Below are positions 45,836 to 58,040 of a stretch of 64,000 nucleotides of DNA, piece by piece. Position 1 is the first letter of the stretch; every line of letters begins with the position of its first letter. Both the position numbers and the translations under genes were made by a program. The notes under the pieces were generated by a model. The model made no database searches, was not told the origin of the DNA, and saw only the letters and a program-made list of their open reading frames with translations. The DNA is taken from NCBI GenBank assembly GCA_963921825.1, contig OY997594.1:625001-689000 (forward strand). Direction: 5' to 3'. The stretch is from Erodium maritimum (Eukaryota; Streptophyta; Magnoliopsida; Geraniales; Geraniaceae).

Positions 45836-47960
45836 TGGAGTATTTATCCGTTAAACGTGTATAATACGGGGTATGTCAACGTAATTTTTATTTCGGGGTG
45901 ATAAAACTAGTGTTCAGTGTTGATAAAACTAGTGTTTAGTGTTGATGAAAAAACATATATTGGGGTGATAAAACATGTCTGCTGAAGTGATAAAAGAACA
46001 AATGATGAGGTGATAAAACACACGTAATGTGGTGATAAACCTAGTGTTTATATTAATAAAACTAGTGTTCAATGTTGATAAAACACATGTGAACAAGTTA
46101 TGAGGTAATGAAAATCATGTTCAGTTTTGGTAAAATGATGTGAAAAAACTAGTGTTCATTGTTGATAAAACCAGTGTGTTGATAAAAATTACTCAGATAT
46201 AATTTTTTTTAAATCAGCCCGAAAAAAAATTATGCTTCAAAATATATTCTTCACTGATCTTGATAGAAATATCTTGAAAAAATAAAATATTGACGCAAGT
46301 TTGAAGCCAATGGAGTTCAAATGAAGCGAGAAAAATTAAATTTGTGAATTGGTAAGAAAAATATGATAGTTTTATTTAAAAAAACCCTACAACTTATCAA
46401 AAAAGTGTTGTGTTTTTGCAGTCAACAACTCAATTATATCCCATCCACCCATTTATGAAATGGATGGCTTGGATGAGTTCTCACTGTTTTAGATTAAGAA
46501 TGGGTTTCTATTTGATATCTTCTATGTATGTATAAGCGAACAAATTAAAAAGTAAACTCATTGTCACAAAAAAACGAGTCCAAGAGACTAGAAAGAGGAG
46601 GAACAAGTGTCGGCCCTAGCTCTCTTCTTTCCGTAGGTGATCTCCCAATTTCTGGGACAGCCAAATACTCATTCTCCTCGGTGCGAGCCAAAGACATTCG
46701 TCTAAGGCTAGGTTTTGGGCGCCGCCTCTCCGGTAAACGTCATGTATGATTGTTGTCTCCCTCACCATCATCTTCGTTATGTACACAAGGTAGATCCGAT
46801 AGTCTTTTTCAGAGGGAGGATTCGGTAGTGGCGACACAAGAATCTAGGTTAAAAGCCGAAGGAGAACTCGAGGTAGACTATGACGATAAAGCTTCAGGCT
46901 CGTCGACGATGGATTAGAGATGGGAGTCAATGGATATCGGTGCTATGGTGATCGTAGACTGGGATCATCGACACAAATGTAGATTCTCCAACTCAAGTGA
47001 TGACTGCTCAGCATCCCCATTAGTCGGGTTAGGGAATGCGAGGTGGGCGGATGGTGACCTACCCCCCATGACCTAGGACCAGATCCTTTTGACCGATTCC
47101 AACCGGACGGGGAACCCTTCCATTTTATTTTATGTTTTGATACGTTAGGTTTAGTTTCTTCGTATGTTGGTTGTCTATGATGCAAAATAGATAGTTGATA
47201 TGAGTTTATGAGCATTGAAAAACCTGTGGGTCTCGGACATATTCAAGAATCCAAGGCCTTTGACCTAGGTTATGTTATCGATTGGTATTATGAATGAAAT
47301 TCTTTTCTCGTTTTTTTTGAAAAATAAAATGAAAGTAAACTTCAATTTATCTTTGACTAAATATGATTCATTTAATTAACTTTCATATAGATTGAAAAAT
47401 AAGTTTTGAATTTAGATTCATATACACTAATTAATCCGAGCTCGATCTACCTCTTTCCCTAGTCCTCAAAACCCGGGGTAGATAGAGGCCTATGCCATTA
47501 GAGATACCCTGCAGTGGATGGAATAGGAACCACGTCAGAAAGCATCTATTAAGAGTGATTGCAAGGTCATAGTCAATATGATCGTCAAACGGAGAAGCTC
47601 AATCCATAAGGATAGTTAATGATTGTATTTCCCTTCTTTCAAAACTCGAGGACGTGCACCTCGATTTCGTTAAACAGACAACGAACAAAACAACTCATTG
47701 GCTCGCTAGGGCGAATTGTTCATCCCTTGTCTGGAACTGGCAAATGGGACCATATCTCCGAACCTTGTCACCGTATTCTTATTGCCAACTTTTCATAATA
47801 CCTCGATTACCTTTCAATATATATATATATAATAGTCATGGTAAGAATCCAATAAAAACCATATCAAAATGCAAAAAAAAAAAAACAAGTTAGGATATTA
47901 AACTGCAAATAAAAGTTTGCCGGGATATCAAAATGAAATTTTTCCTAAAAATAATAAGTA
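45836..47960 (+). mobile_element. Right-arm-specific 2.1 kb insert with retroelement remains
   Basis: The arms are collinear up to the mini-GP210 stop and again from about 47,965; the left arm has only about 60 bp between. The first part (45,900-46,200) is a degenerate array of words such as GATAAAACTAGTGTTC. The middle (46,560-47,310) ends with LINE-tail-like sequence (CGATTGGTATTATGAATGAAA). A LINE RNase H relic follows. It may be several nested insertions. Ends and target duplication were not resolved. Confidence 0.6.
47478..47745 (+). pseudogene. LINE RNase H-like domain relic
   Basis: Plus-strand frames read EAYAIRDTLQWME, a stop, then SIKSDCKVIVNMIVKRRSSI and, after another stop, DCISLLSKLEDVHLDFVKQ and ending THWLARA. 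The order E-A-x-A, S-D-C, then a final LAR segment is that of the RNase H-like domain near the C-terminus of plant L1-type LINEs. At least two nonsense codons make it dead. Confidence 0.65.
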
Positions 47961-48224
47961 AAAAGAAACAGAAAAATCCAAAATCTTTTGAATTTTATAT
48001 TTAGCACATGACCGATTCTAAAAGGCACATTTTGATAAATTCACCATTCAATCAAACAAGCCACACACATTTGATACACAAAACCAGTTTGATCCTAAAA
48101 AATCTTCTCTTCTATTTTCTATTTGTCCTATCAAAAGAAGAAACAAAACAAGTGTGGAAAATGCAAAACAAAAAAAGTGATATTTTCTTTACAAAATGTA
48201 AGGGAGGGAAGGACAAAGTGCCCC

Positions 48225-51200
48225 TTACAAGGGCTCTGCCCCTTGATGGGAAGGACATGGGTCCTCCACGGCATTGCGATTCAAATTCTTCCTCAGGGAG
48301 CGGTATTGGAGACGGACATTCTCCCCGCTTCCAATTATCTTTAGCAAATACCTGCCAAAAAGTGAGCAGGTTACATAGACAGGTGCAAAAAGTTATTTTG
48401 GTGCACGGCAAAGACAGGCTTCATAGAGCAAAGGTTTCGGGAACACCATATGTTTCAAAAACTATCCTAACATTCAGAAGTAGCTTGTGGGGCCCACTAC
48501 ACGCTGGTTGACTAAGTATTCGAGGTCAGAGGTTCGAATTCCAGTGGGTACATCTGCTTGGGAGCGGGTGTGGGTGAAGGATAGGTTAGGAATTAGACAA
48601 GGGTTGAGTAGGTTTCCCCGACTTTCAAATTTACTCACCCAACTACACAAAATACTTCAATTTTTCTTACTTTACTCTAATTTGGCAGTACATGACAAAA
48701 ATAACACAATGTCTACGTAAGAACTTGGGTTAACTTCACTATTTCGAAAATTAAAGAAGGGCATTTTATCATTTATTAACCAAATAGTGATAAGTTGGGT
48801 GGGAAAATACACAAGGCAAAATGTAGCTAAGTGAAAAGGGTGATAAGTTTGGTATCCTTTTGTGAGATTATTTATGCGTTCATTGTCGAGTTATAACAGA
48901 AGTCAAAACTCACCAGCCATTAAGACATTGGGAAGTGATGACCGCTTCCTTTCCAACAAATTTTTCGGGTGTCCTCCTGTTTCCCTGCAAATATTCTATC
49001 TGTCATCAAACATTGCTCTATAACGGAGTTAAAAACCGAGTGATTTTTTTCCTTCATTAAAATGGAAGTCGCACCTTGATTACCACTTTCTCATCTACTG
49101 AAAATGGATACTGCATACTCCTCTGCAGCCCATCCTCCGCTGCCATATCTCCATTTTCCTGTAGACAAGGAAAAACGGACAACAAAAATTGAATTCATGT
49201 GAAAATTGGCATTTTAAAAAAAAAGTGCATGCCGGTGACCAAATTTACACTTTTACGTTAAACGTAAATGACGGAGCAAAAAATATTGTTCTCAGTACCG
49301 ACTTGCAAAAAGTGTAAGGCAGACCTTTAGTTTTTGCAATTTTTCCCAAGAAACTGTGTTTGTTGATAAAATAGGAAGTAGTCACAGTGGAATATACCCT
49401 TTTACCACCAATAGTAGGTAGTGAATTACAGGAAAACTGGGATATAAGTTAGGATATACCCTATTTAGTCTTCTGAATGGATCGGGTTGTTCACCCATTT
49501 CTTTCCGTCTTTTCCGAAGTGCTGCATTGTGGAATAGCCTTCTATCATCTTCATGTTTCACTGCTGCTGCAGCAGCTCTAAGAGCTGTCAATGAAATTAG
49601 TGCATATTAATAGATAAAAGAGCAACGGAGATTTGAGCAACAAAAGTGGATATATAAGTACCATGGTTGGGAACCAAAGACCCGGGATCAATTTCTGCAT
49701 TGCAGAGAGGACATCTCGACTGCGAAACAAAATAAAGATACACTAGTTATGAATCTCTTCTCTTCCCATGTAGAAGGCCTATAGACTATTGATCTCTAAC
49801 AATGAATTGCATACCGTTTCGATGACTCTTCTTAGCATGATGCCACCAAACGAATGTCCACATGAAACAAGTGTTGCATCTTCAAGGAATGCACCTCTTA
49901 AAGCAAACAATTTATAAGTAACCACTAACATATTATTGATTATAGGGTTAATTGCTTTAAACTACCTTTTCACAAAAAGTGAAGTTTAAACTACAACAGT
50001 TCTGACCCGAACTTCATGTTTATTTTTATGATTCATTTGGGTCAAGAAACACAATCTATGTTCTCTGCTATGATCATATTACCTCCTGTAACTGATTTAA
50101 TAAAATAAATGATAGGGCCATAATAACTCACGATAAGGCATCTGAGAGAATGCTCCTTAATGATGGCTCCTTATTCAAATCGTTCCGAACAGTCTATGAG
50201 AACCCAAGCAAACAAAACAAATTCCATCAGATAGATGTATCCAAGATATGAAAATTCAAATAAGCTAAAATCTTAATAGCTTTGAAATTGTTTCTAGAAG
50301 CATGAATGCCTCAAGTTCAAAACACAAGTAATACATGAAAATATTAATCTACATGTGCACCACACATAAATCAGAAGTTGACAATCAAGTTTTTTTACCA
50401 CGGCGGTTTTGGAATTACTTCCGTTGAAATCTAACCAACATTGTTTCAATACTATTCAACACAATTACTACTCAACTGGACTTTGGCATGTCTTGTTTAG
50501 AAAAATCAACCCTTTAGAAGTATAAATGGTTACTTTGTGGTGTCTCTTTTGTGGACCTCTAGATTAACAAATTGGTAGAAAATATTACTTACAGAAGTAT
50601 CATCAGAGCGATTGCATAGTGCTTCTTCCTCTGCAGAAAGATCATCCATAAACTGACTCACGGATATAGGCACATAGCTCTGGGGAATTATGTGACCTGC
50701 TGCCGCAATTGGAGAACAATCTAATACAGCATTGCCCTGTGGCATGAGCCTAAAAGCCAGTGATGTCCTACGACCGTAAAGATCAATGGACATCTTTCAA
50801 AATGGGGTTCTCAAATAAATTCCTTTGGTACTGAACATTGTGTCACAATAACCAACCGGACAAGATAGGTATAAATGTATAATTAGTACCTCCCAACACC
50901 ATTAAAGCCTGAGCAATTGGGAGAAGTCCTGTAAGAGGCCGCAGGGCGAAGCCCAGCCGTGGTATGGCTAAGTGCCTTGCCTGTAAGCAATAAAAGATCC
51001 CCTGGAGCAGATCCAACCTCTGCTAGGTACCAACGACCGTTTGGATCACAAACCTGGAAAAGAAAACAACATAAGACTACACCATTCACTGATCTAAACC
51101 GTATTAGACAGGTCATGCAGTTAGGCAAAGAACCTGTAAACCAGGACAGTCAGAGGAAATCACTGTCAGCAATCCTTTCTCAACTTCACCATGTATTGTA

Positions 51201-52968
51201 GGCTTCCCTCCCCCAATAGCCCCTTTTCCACTCTGCAAAGATGCATGAGAGTAGGTTGCAACAAGCACTGATGATGAAGACGCATTAGTAGGCAAAGGGA
51301 TATCATCAAGTAAATGATTGAAGACACTGCATAATCATATCATACCTTGTGTTATGAATACTAATATACTAAAAATGGAAATGTAAAAACTCGTTTCATG
51401 AGTGAATTCCATGAATATCAGCATCCTTACTCGCTTCGCAAACGAAGATATCTTGCAATCGCACAAAGAGCAGCACGAGCAGCCTTTCCCATGCATCTAA
51501 AAATATCAGCCATGCATGGGGGAGATGAATCACAATCTTCCAAAGCCCTGCTAACATAGAAATTAATTACAAATGCATACGATCAACAAACTTAAGGCAA
51601 GACATTGGCTTCATATCTTAATGCTATTTCGCCGAGCTCTGAACATAGATAAGAACACTCATGACACCTATTGAGAGATTATATAGGCAACCATTCTCTA
51701 TTATTTACAAGGTAAATGGCATTTGGTCCTTGAACTATTAGCATTGTCACCAAATGCCTATAAATTTAGAATAAAACAATTTAGTACCCTTTAACTATCT
51801 ACATTGTGTCAATCTAGCCCTTATCATAAGCCAACAGTTAACTAATTTTTATTTTTAAATTATCAAAAATAAAAATCAACCTCGACACTGTGTAAAACAC
51901 AAGAAAAAAAATCCCATCAAATGAATATTTACCAGGACTAAACATTTTTTTAAGAAAACTATGTCAAATTACCATTGAAAAATATTTTTTTCATTTTGTT
52001 CTTAGAAGACACTAATGTGGCAAAAAAGCACCATTTCACAAATGTTGAGGTGAATTTACATTATTTTCATTTTAAAAATAAAATTTAGTTGATTACAGTA
52101 GTCTAATGAAGAGACTACATAGTCAAGGACTATATACAAGACATTTTGAATCATTCAATACAGAATTGGTCATTTTACCCATTTAGAGTAATGAATAAGA
52201 TCATTGTATATGTATCTATTCATTCAGTCTATACATAAAATCATCCAAAACCAGCATGAAAAGGGACTCTATACTTATCATTCAGTGTTGTGTTTCATAT
52301 CATGGAGCATTCAAGAAGCCTAAAAAAAAAGCAAAATTTACAAATTTTTCATCAACATCAGCCATTAATCAAGAGCACATTCAGTATCCAGGCAAAATTT
52401 GAAGCAAATCAACACATTTCATAAGTAGAATTGAATAGAGACAGTGATCGAGCCCTTACCTTCCTGCTCTGTACTTGTAAGCCACTCGGCTTCCCTTCCC
52501 GGCGCTCTGAGCTCTGCTCCTAAAATACAACCGCGCAGCTTCGAGCCCACACCGCATCAGAGCCGCGTCCTCGCTCCCCAGCTCAATCACCGCCGCATTG
52601 TGCGTCATCAACGACCCGGAAAGCGCCTCCACCGCCTTCACATAGGGCGCGGCGGGAGCACCGTCGTACGGGACAATATCGGACAACCGTACCCTCCCCA
52701 GAGGTCCCGCAAAAGACTCGCCGGAGGGTTGGGCGGCGGAGATCGGCACCGCCGGACTGATCGCATGGTCGGCCGACGGGATCGGCTGGGTCTGCCGGTG
52801 CGAGGTTGGACCGAGAGAAGGGTGAGAAGCGAGGGAGATCGGAGATGGTAGCTGACTCTGCTGGGACTGGTTGGGGGATCTAAGGGCGGCGGCGGAGGAG
52901 GGAGGAGGGTTCGGCTGCGGCGGCGCCGCCGCAGGGGAGGCCTGCTGCTGAATCACTATCATGACCAT
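48225..52968 (-). CDS. PUB62: U-box E3 ubiquitin ligase, PUB62-type, 12 exons, intact
   Basis: The probable product is a RING/U-box-type E3 ubiquitin ligase of 588 aa. Exons on the minus strand are 52,968-52,460, 51,547-51,431, 51,326-51,134, 51,053-50,890, 50,767-50,593, 50,193-50,132, 49,896-49,815, 49,719-49,662, 49,584-49,460, 49,158-49,075, 48,984-48,914 and 48,351-48,225. All junctions are GT-AG and phases agree (1,767 nt with stop). The N-terminus is Gln/Pro/Ser-rich and low-complexity. A conserved segment follows (GSEDAALMRCGLEAARLYFR). The U-box is in exons 6-9: GAFLEDATLVSCGHSFGG, then SRCPLCNAEI. After it comes a basic stretch (ALRKRRKEMGEQ), and the C-terminus carries FVGKEAVITSQCLNGWYLLK. 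I match this layout to plant U-box protein 62 from memory. Substrates are unknown. It is the live partner of the dead copy at 20,105-24,839 and converges on the mini-GP210 locus. Confidence 0.88.
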
Positions 52969-53520
52969 GAATCATTCTGGAGATCGCTAATGTAAGCGAG
53001 AGCTCGGTGAGCTTCTTCAATGGAGGTTTTGGCGGGTTTAGGGTTTTGAGGTGATCGATCGGAAATGTGTCTGAAAGAGAAGGAGCTCAATTTAGATATG
53101 AAGAACAAGTTACAAATGTGTACGGTCACTGGTTTTATGGGCCGGGCTTTATTGGGCTTCTATATCAAAAGCCCAATATGTGTAGACCATTGTCGTTCAT
53201 CTGTAACCGAGAATGCCTCGCTCAATCACTCGTATTTTAGAGATCATGGTCGATTGAAGACCAATATCGTTCATCTGTAGCAACAACAAGGTTAATATGC
53301 ATTACTCTCAAACATCGGTTACAAAAGGAAAAAGACCAATGGTTTTGGGCTCTAGAATATATTCGGATTCCCCGCAAGATATCTAACGTTCGTGGGCTCG
53401 TAGAAAGAGTCTGTTTTGCATCTCAAACAAGAACAAATAAAAATCTCGTTATGTCATCCGAACAAAATAAAACTCAAACATCCAACATCCTACGCTAAAA
53501 ACAATCAAACAGCTGATCTG

Positions 53521-55387
53521 AATCCTAAAAACAGAAACATGAAATGCAAAAAATATGAAATGACGAAACAGACAGTACACCGGAACACCGAGACTAAGGA
53601 TTCTATGATGTCGAGTCTCATGCAGCTCATAGCTTTCGTAGTGGGGCGTCCCCGTATTATATATCCGTTTGGAAATATCATAGTAACCCGACCTTCGGTG
53701 CCATGGAAAAAGACCCTATCCTATCGTCCCTCCCCCGGATCTCAAATCCATTGAGTGTAATGCTCCAAGACCTCTTCTAAGCGGCTCGTGCAGGTGTTCG
53801 GTTGGTAAAAATTGACCAATAACAAACCTCAACAAATAGAAACCATAAACTATGGAGATCGATTTCAGAATATCTTTGGAGGCTCGCTATAGTCTCTTAG
53901 ATTCGGTGGCAGGTTGCAATTAATATGCTCGGGCTGCGAACAAAGACGACTACTGAAAGAGGGGCTTGACTCAGGAGCCCAAGGTAAGAGGAGAAAAGGT
54001 CCGTCCACCATTGTCGGATTACAAGGATGGAAGACCAGACCCCGCTTTTTCTTCGTCGACAAACACCCTCCAAGAGAGGAGACATCTGGCTATCTTGGAA
54101 AGGGACGAAAAGTAGCTAGTAACCCCAGACCGTGGCCACCATAGACAACGACTACAAACTTCAAAGGTGCTTCCGGAAAAGGTGGATGAGCCATCAAGCG
54201 GGGGTGGCTATAAAACTTAACGAGACTGACCGGAGAACGAGGCGTAGGCGGCTGAAAAAGATACTGAGAAAAGAGGTACCAAGACAAGAGAAAGGAGGGA
54301 CGAGGAGTTGGGGGGAGGCGTTTGCCAGCAACCTCCATAAGAGCTTGGAGATCGTTGACGAAGATGGAGGCCAAAGTGGTAGCGGCTTAGAAAGAAAACG
54401 ATAAAGGCTAAGGGTTTAATACTTTATAATCTTATTATGTTCATCTGTAGAGATGAACACACTTAAATGCGTCATGTGTATCGATTGAGTCGGCCTAGAT
54501 ATTATTTTTAAAATGTAGAGATATAAGTATTTTATTAATAATGTCAATCGATCATAATAGATATTGGGTCAGAGGTCATGGGTTTCAAAATATGACTGAG
54601 CACATGTAAGTTTTTCGACACTCATGGAACTGTAAAGAACGTCTACTTTACATCTTAGATAACATAGAGTAATACATACCACACAGAACTGAAACAAAAT
54701 CATATAGATAGTATTATTTAAAAAATATTATAAACGGTATTATTTCAAAAAAAAATTATAAACGGTAAAACAAAAAAGTTGATCCGAGCTTCTAAACTTA
54801 GAGTTCTCTCTAAGAGTATGTACATCAAGGGGCAGGGTGCAGGGTGTATGATCTTTGTACTGGTTGGGATGAATTGTGATATGCCCTTAAAATTGAGAAT
54901 ACTCTTGTAAAGCCCGCCCCAGTCTAAAAGAATTAAATTGTTAAAGTTATTATTTTGGAACGTCGAGATTGGAAAACGGGGTGGAAAATTGGATCGAGCG
55001 CGTTTTAAAAAGAAAATAAATAAAAAAAAGGAAAAAGGAAGGGATTTGGGCTGGACTGGAACTGGGCCAGACATTGGGCCCAGCTCGCTGGCACGGGCCA
55101 GCCCAGCACGCTCGCGGAGCTCCGGCCAGCAATCCCACGTATAGGAGCCCTATCAATATCAGTTAAGGGAGGACGACACACGCTAACAACCCGGGGAGTT
55201 ATCGGTCCACCTCTACAAAATTCACACTTGATCTGCTCGATCAGTGCCCCTTTGGTTGGCTTATGTTGTATCAGTGTCCAACAGATGCTACCGCATTTCT
55301 CCTGTCCAATCAATCTTTATGTCCAAGAGCAAATTTAAATTTCAGTTCTTATTATTTCAATTTCGATTTAATTCATTTCGGTACTAA
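53521..55387. other. Right-specific interval, no gene recognised
   Basis: This begins a 9.2 kb block with no left-arm match. About 53,860-54,375 has open frames on both strands with Arg/Lys- or Pro-rich translation and resembles a retroelement leader. About 55,040-55,130 is a GC-rich stretch of GGCC words. Nothing identifiable is coded. Confidence 0.35.
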
Positions 55388-56475
55388 TGTGACGTCCGGG
55401 GAGGTGAGCGGACCGGGCCAGGCTTTGATACTGACGCCCTGGCTCCACTCACACGGACGCCCGACACTTGGACAAGGAAACTTCGTCGAACCTGTCCCAA
55501 GTCAGCTTTCTGCGATGGCCCGAAAGGTCTCGTCTCGGAGCGCCCGGGAACAAACTCGGACCCCAACTGTGACACCCCGCGAATCCTCCTTGTGACGTGC
55601 GACTCGGCTCTCGTCGAGTTCCTCTCGGCTCGACCGGCACTCGGAATGATTGATTCCAAGTCAACCGGCTCGACACGTTGCACTGCGGAAACTCGACACG
55701 TTGCGGAAGCATTCATTATAATACAAAGGGTATTGTGTCAACACTTAAACCAACCACCAATATCAAAGAACACACGAACAAGGTATGTAGCATAAAAGCT
55801 ATATGGCATTGATATGGAAGAGGGGTTAGTACAAAACTAAGCTACGGTTACACAATCTCAAAGCCTAGGAACTAAATGTGGGGTGGATGATCTACAACTA
55901 CCCACCATAACTACTCTATTTATAGTACATGAACTACCCCTTTACAAGCCTTAATGGTCAAGGCAATAATTAAGGCAACTCTTCAACTTGGCCGAGACTA
56001 TCTCCATGCATTTAATGTCTTCAATTTGCTTCAACTTTGTCCATGCATTTATGAGCCACCAAAACTCATTGCTTCATGGATAAGAATTGAACCTTAGAGC
56101 TTGGAGTGTGTCAAGGAGTGGCCGAGTGTGATCTCCATGGTCTTGGCTTGGTGTAGGCGTGAGGTCTCCACGTGCTAGGATGGTGAGCGACATGAGCTTC
56201 ACGTGCTTGGCTTGTGCTTGGATTGTTTGAACCGTGTGTGGGCACAAGCTAGCTCCTTGCCACATAGATCATCTCACTACAACCCATGCATGCACGGTTC
56301 ATGCATGCTTTTGATCAACCAATCAAGGGTTCATCAATCAGGGTAGCCACCAAAGAACCTGCCATACCCGTGCAAAATCAACCAAAAAGCTCGTCGTCTC
56401 GAGCTCCCACAAAAACTGGCCAAAGTACGCACATTCGGACGCGGACAAAACTTGATGATTTGTCGGAGCGTGACA
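55388..56475 (+). repeat. LTR-like element, copy 1 (solo LTR?)
   Basis: It starts TGTGACGTCCGGGGAGGTG and ends GGAGCGTGACA, a TG...CA pair with imperfect inverted ends, flanked by CTAA on both sides. It is 1,088 bp. It aligns in direct orientation with 60,116-61,338 (for example GAGCGGACCGGGCCAGGC and GCGGAAGCATTCATTAT). No primer-binding site or polypurine tract lies next to it, so a solo LTR is the simplest reading. Confidence 0.6.
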
Positions 56476-56978
56476 CTAAAATGTTAACATTTTGCGAACA
56501 TTTTTAAAGTTATAATATTCCTCTGTTTTTGATCAAAAAATAAGGTTCTGCAGTCTCATTCCTCGCCGGATATACCAAGTGAAAAAGTTTTTTTTATTAT
56601 ATTATATTATTACATAACAAATAGTCCTTATATTATTTTTTTGAAACGATAGTCCTTATATTATTATTATATGTAATAAATGATAATATTTTGCTTTTTC
56701 GTTTTTCTATACAAGTTTGAAGACCAAACGTCTGTTTCTAATTATATTATATTATTTAATAAATAAATAAATAAACAAACATTATTTTACAAATAAACCA
56801 AAATAGAAAAATAGATAGAGTATAAAAGTAACCAACCCATTTATTGATTACCTATCTAATCTAAAAGTAGCCAGCCCATTTAATGCCATTCAAAAATCAA
56901 AAACCAGATGGAGAAGTTACTCTCTCGAACAAGTTGGTCAATCCTTGCCAACCATTAATCGTTCTTTCCTCTCCCCTC

Positions 56979-56986
56979 TATAAATA
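56979..56986 (+). promoter_or_regulatory. TATA box candidate
   Basis: TATAAATA in the context CTCTATAAATATAGG, about 72 bp upstream of the first ATG (57,058), in a C-rich leader (CCTTTCCCAATTC). Spacing and context are like a real plant core promoter. What is transcribed would run into a hairpin. Confidence 0.5.
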
Positions 56987-57057
56987 TAGGGCTCACTTAG
57001 CAAGCACCTTTCCCAATTCTTTTCATAGTCTTGTGTGTTCATATTTCTAAGTCTTCA

Positions 57058-57129
57058 ATGAAGCTAGGCACTAATGTTCCTCAACTCCTTACTGGCTTGC
57101 TATCCAAATTACAACAGAAGGACCAGTGA
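57058..57129 (+). CDS. Short ORF behind the TATA box (broken gene start?)
   Basis: A 23-codon frame, MKLGTNVPQLLTGLLSKLQQ then KDQ and TGA. The stop overlaps the first bases of the perfect hairpin that follows. No family is recognised. It may be the start of a gene cut off by the inverted repeat, or an upstream ORF. Confidence 0.3.
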   Translation: MKLGTNVPQLLTGLLSKLQQKDQ

Positions 57130-57189
57130 TGATCTTCTCCAGCAAAAACGTGACGTACTTGATCATGTTTTTGCTGGAGAAGATCATCA
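57127..57189. repeat. Perfect 23-bp hairpin with 17-nt loop
   Basis: The arms 57,127-57,149 and 57,167-57,189 are exact complements (GATCTTCTCCAGCAAAAAC against GTTTTTGCTGGAGAAGATC, plus TGAT/ATCA at the base). It lies just inside the putative transcript. Confidence 0.9.
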
Positions 57190-57241
57190 TTGGTTCTTAT
57201 GTTGTAAGTCTTATTTTCACTTTTGCTTTCGATGTTTATGT

Positions 57242-58040
57242 GTATCTCTTTTTCCAGCTTCTGTATTTCACGGGAGAGGTTGGAACACATTTTCATTTCC
57301 TCCTTTTGGGTGCCGAAAAGTCTCTCTATCTATTTTTCTGCATCACCGTAGTATTTTACATGAAATTAATTGATATGTTTGACAACTATCACCTCATAGA
57401 AGGTATCTTAGTCTCTCAGCTTCAGTTTATGTTCATAGAACTCTACGTAGGATACCAATTTATATTCCGTATTTTAATGTTGGGGAGGGAAGCGGTCTTG
57501 AAAGAACAGATGAAAAACGAAACTGTGAAACTAACTAGTTCCGCATGATCGTACTTTACATATTTACTAGCCGATAGCTATAGCTATCGGCTTGGTTCTG
57601 GTGCGGGGAAATCCCCATCTGCCCAGAAGGCCACCACTTGTTGATGCAGGAGATGAAGATGGTGTCCACGGAGTTGGAGATGACACTAGAACCAAACCGA
57701 TAGCTATAGCGGCTAGTAAATAAGTAAAGTACAGCCATGCGGCACTAGCTAGTTGCATAGCTTCGTTTTCCATCTGGTTTTCAGGACCGCTTCCCTTCCC
57801 CAACACTAAAATATGGAATATGAATTGGTATCCTCCGTAGAGTTTTACGAACATGAACTGAAGTTGGGAGACGAGATACCTTCTATAAGGTGGGAGTTGT
57901 CAAACATATCGATTGATTTTATGTGAAATGCTATGGTGATACAAAACAATGGGTAGAGAGACTTTTCCGCTCTCAGAGAGAGGAAATGGAAATGTGTTCC
58001 AACCTCGCCCGTGAAATACAGAAGCTGGAGAAGGAGATAC
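57242..58040. repeat. 0.36 kb inverted repeat with 81-bp loop
   Basis: The left arm 57,242-57,602 and right arm 57,684-58,040 are inverted copies with scattered mismatches (CAGCTTCTGTATTTCACGGG against its complement near 58,010). Each arm gives a partly open frame (LLYFTGEVGTHFHFL on one strand, REIQKLEKEI on the other). The second looks like a genuine coiled coil, so a gene piece was probably duplicated in inverted orientation. At 57,570-57,591 there is a perfect 22-bp palindrome, GCCGATAGCTA followed by its complement. Confidence 0.85.

Larger units (their letters stand above)
33471..53520 (-). repeat. Main right arm of the large inverted duplication
   Basis: This is the reverse complement of 19,190-33,056, interrupted by a hAT element (33,803-38,124), a MITE (45,007-45,502) and a 2.1 kb block (45,836-47,960). 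It carries the functional-looking PUB62 copy. Confidence 0.95.

Noticed and set aside
19190-53520. The palindrome as a pure assembly or read fold-back artefact
   Set aside because: The arms differ by many substitutions, by a hAT element, two MITEs and a minisatellite, each with clean junctions or empty sites. An artefact would give equal arms. The identical inner 4 kb alone could still hide a collapse error.
53860-54404. Overlapping frames on both strands as a coding gene
   Set aside because: Neither strand shows a recognisable domain; both look like translation of biased sequence.
57126-57548. A 140-codon frame as a multi-pass membrane protein
   Set aside because: It lies in one arm of an inverted repeat and appears to be the antisense of a coiled-coil-like coding piece.
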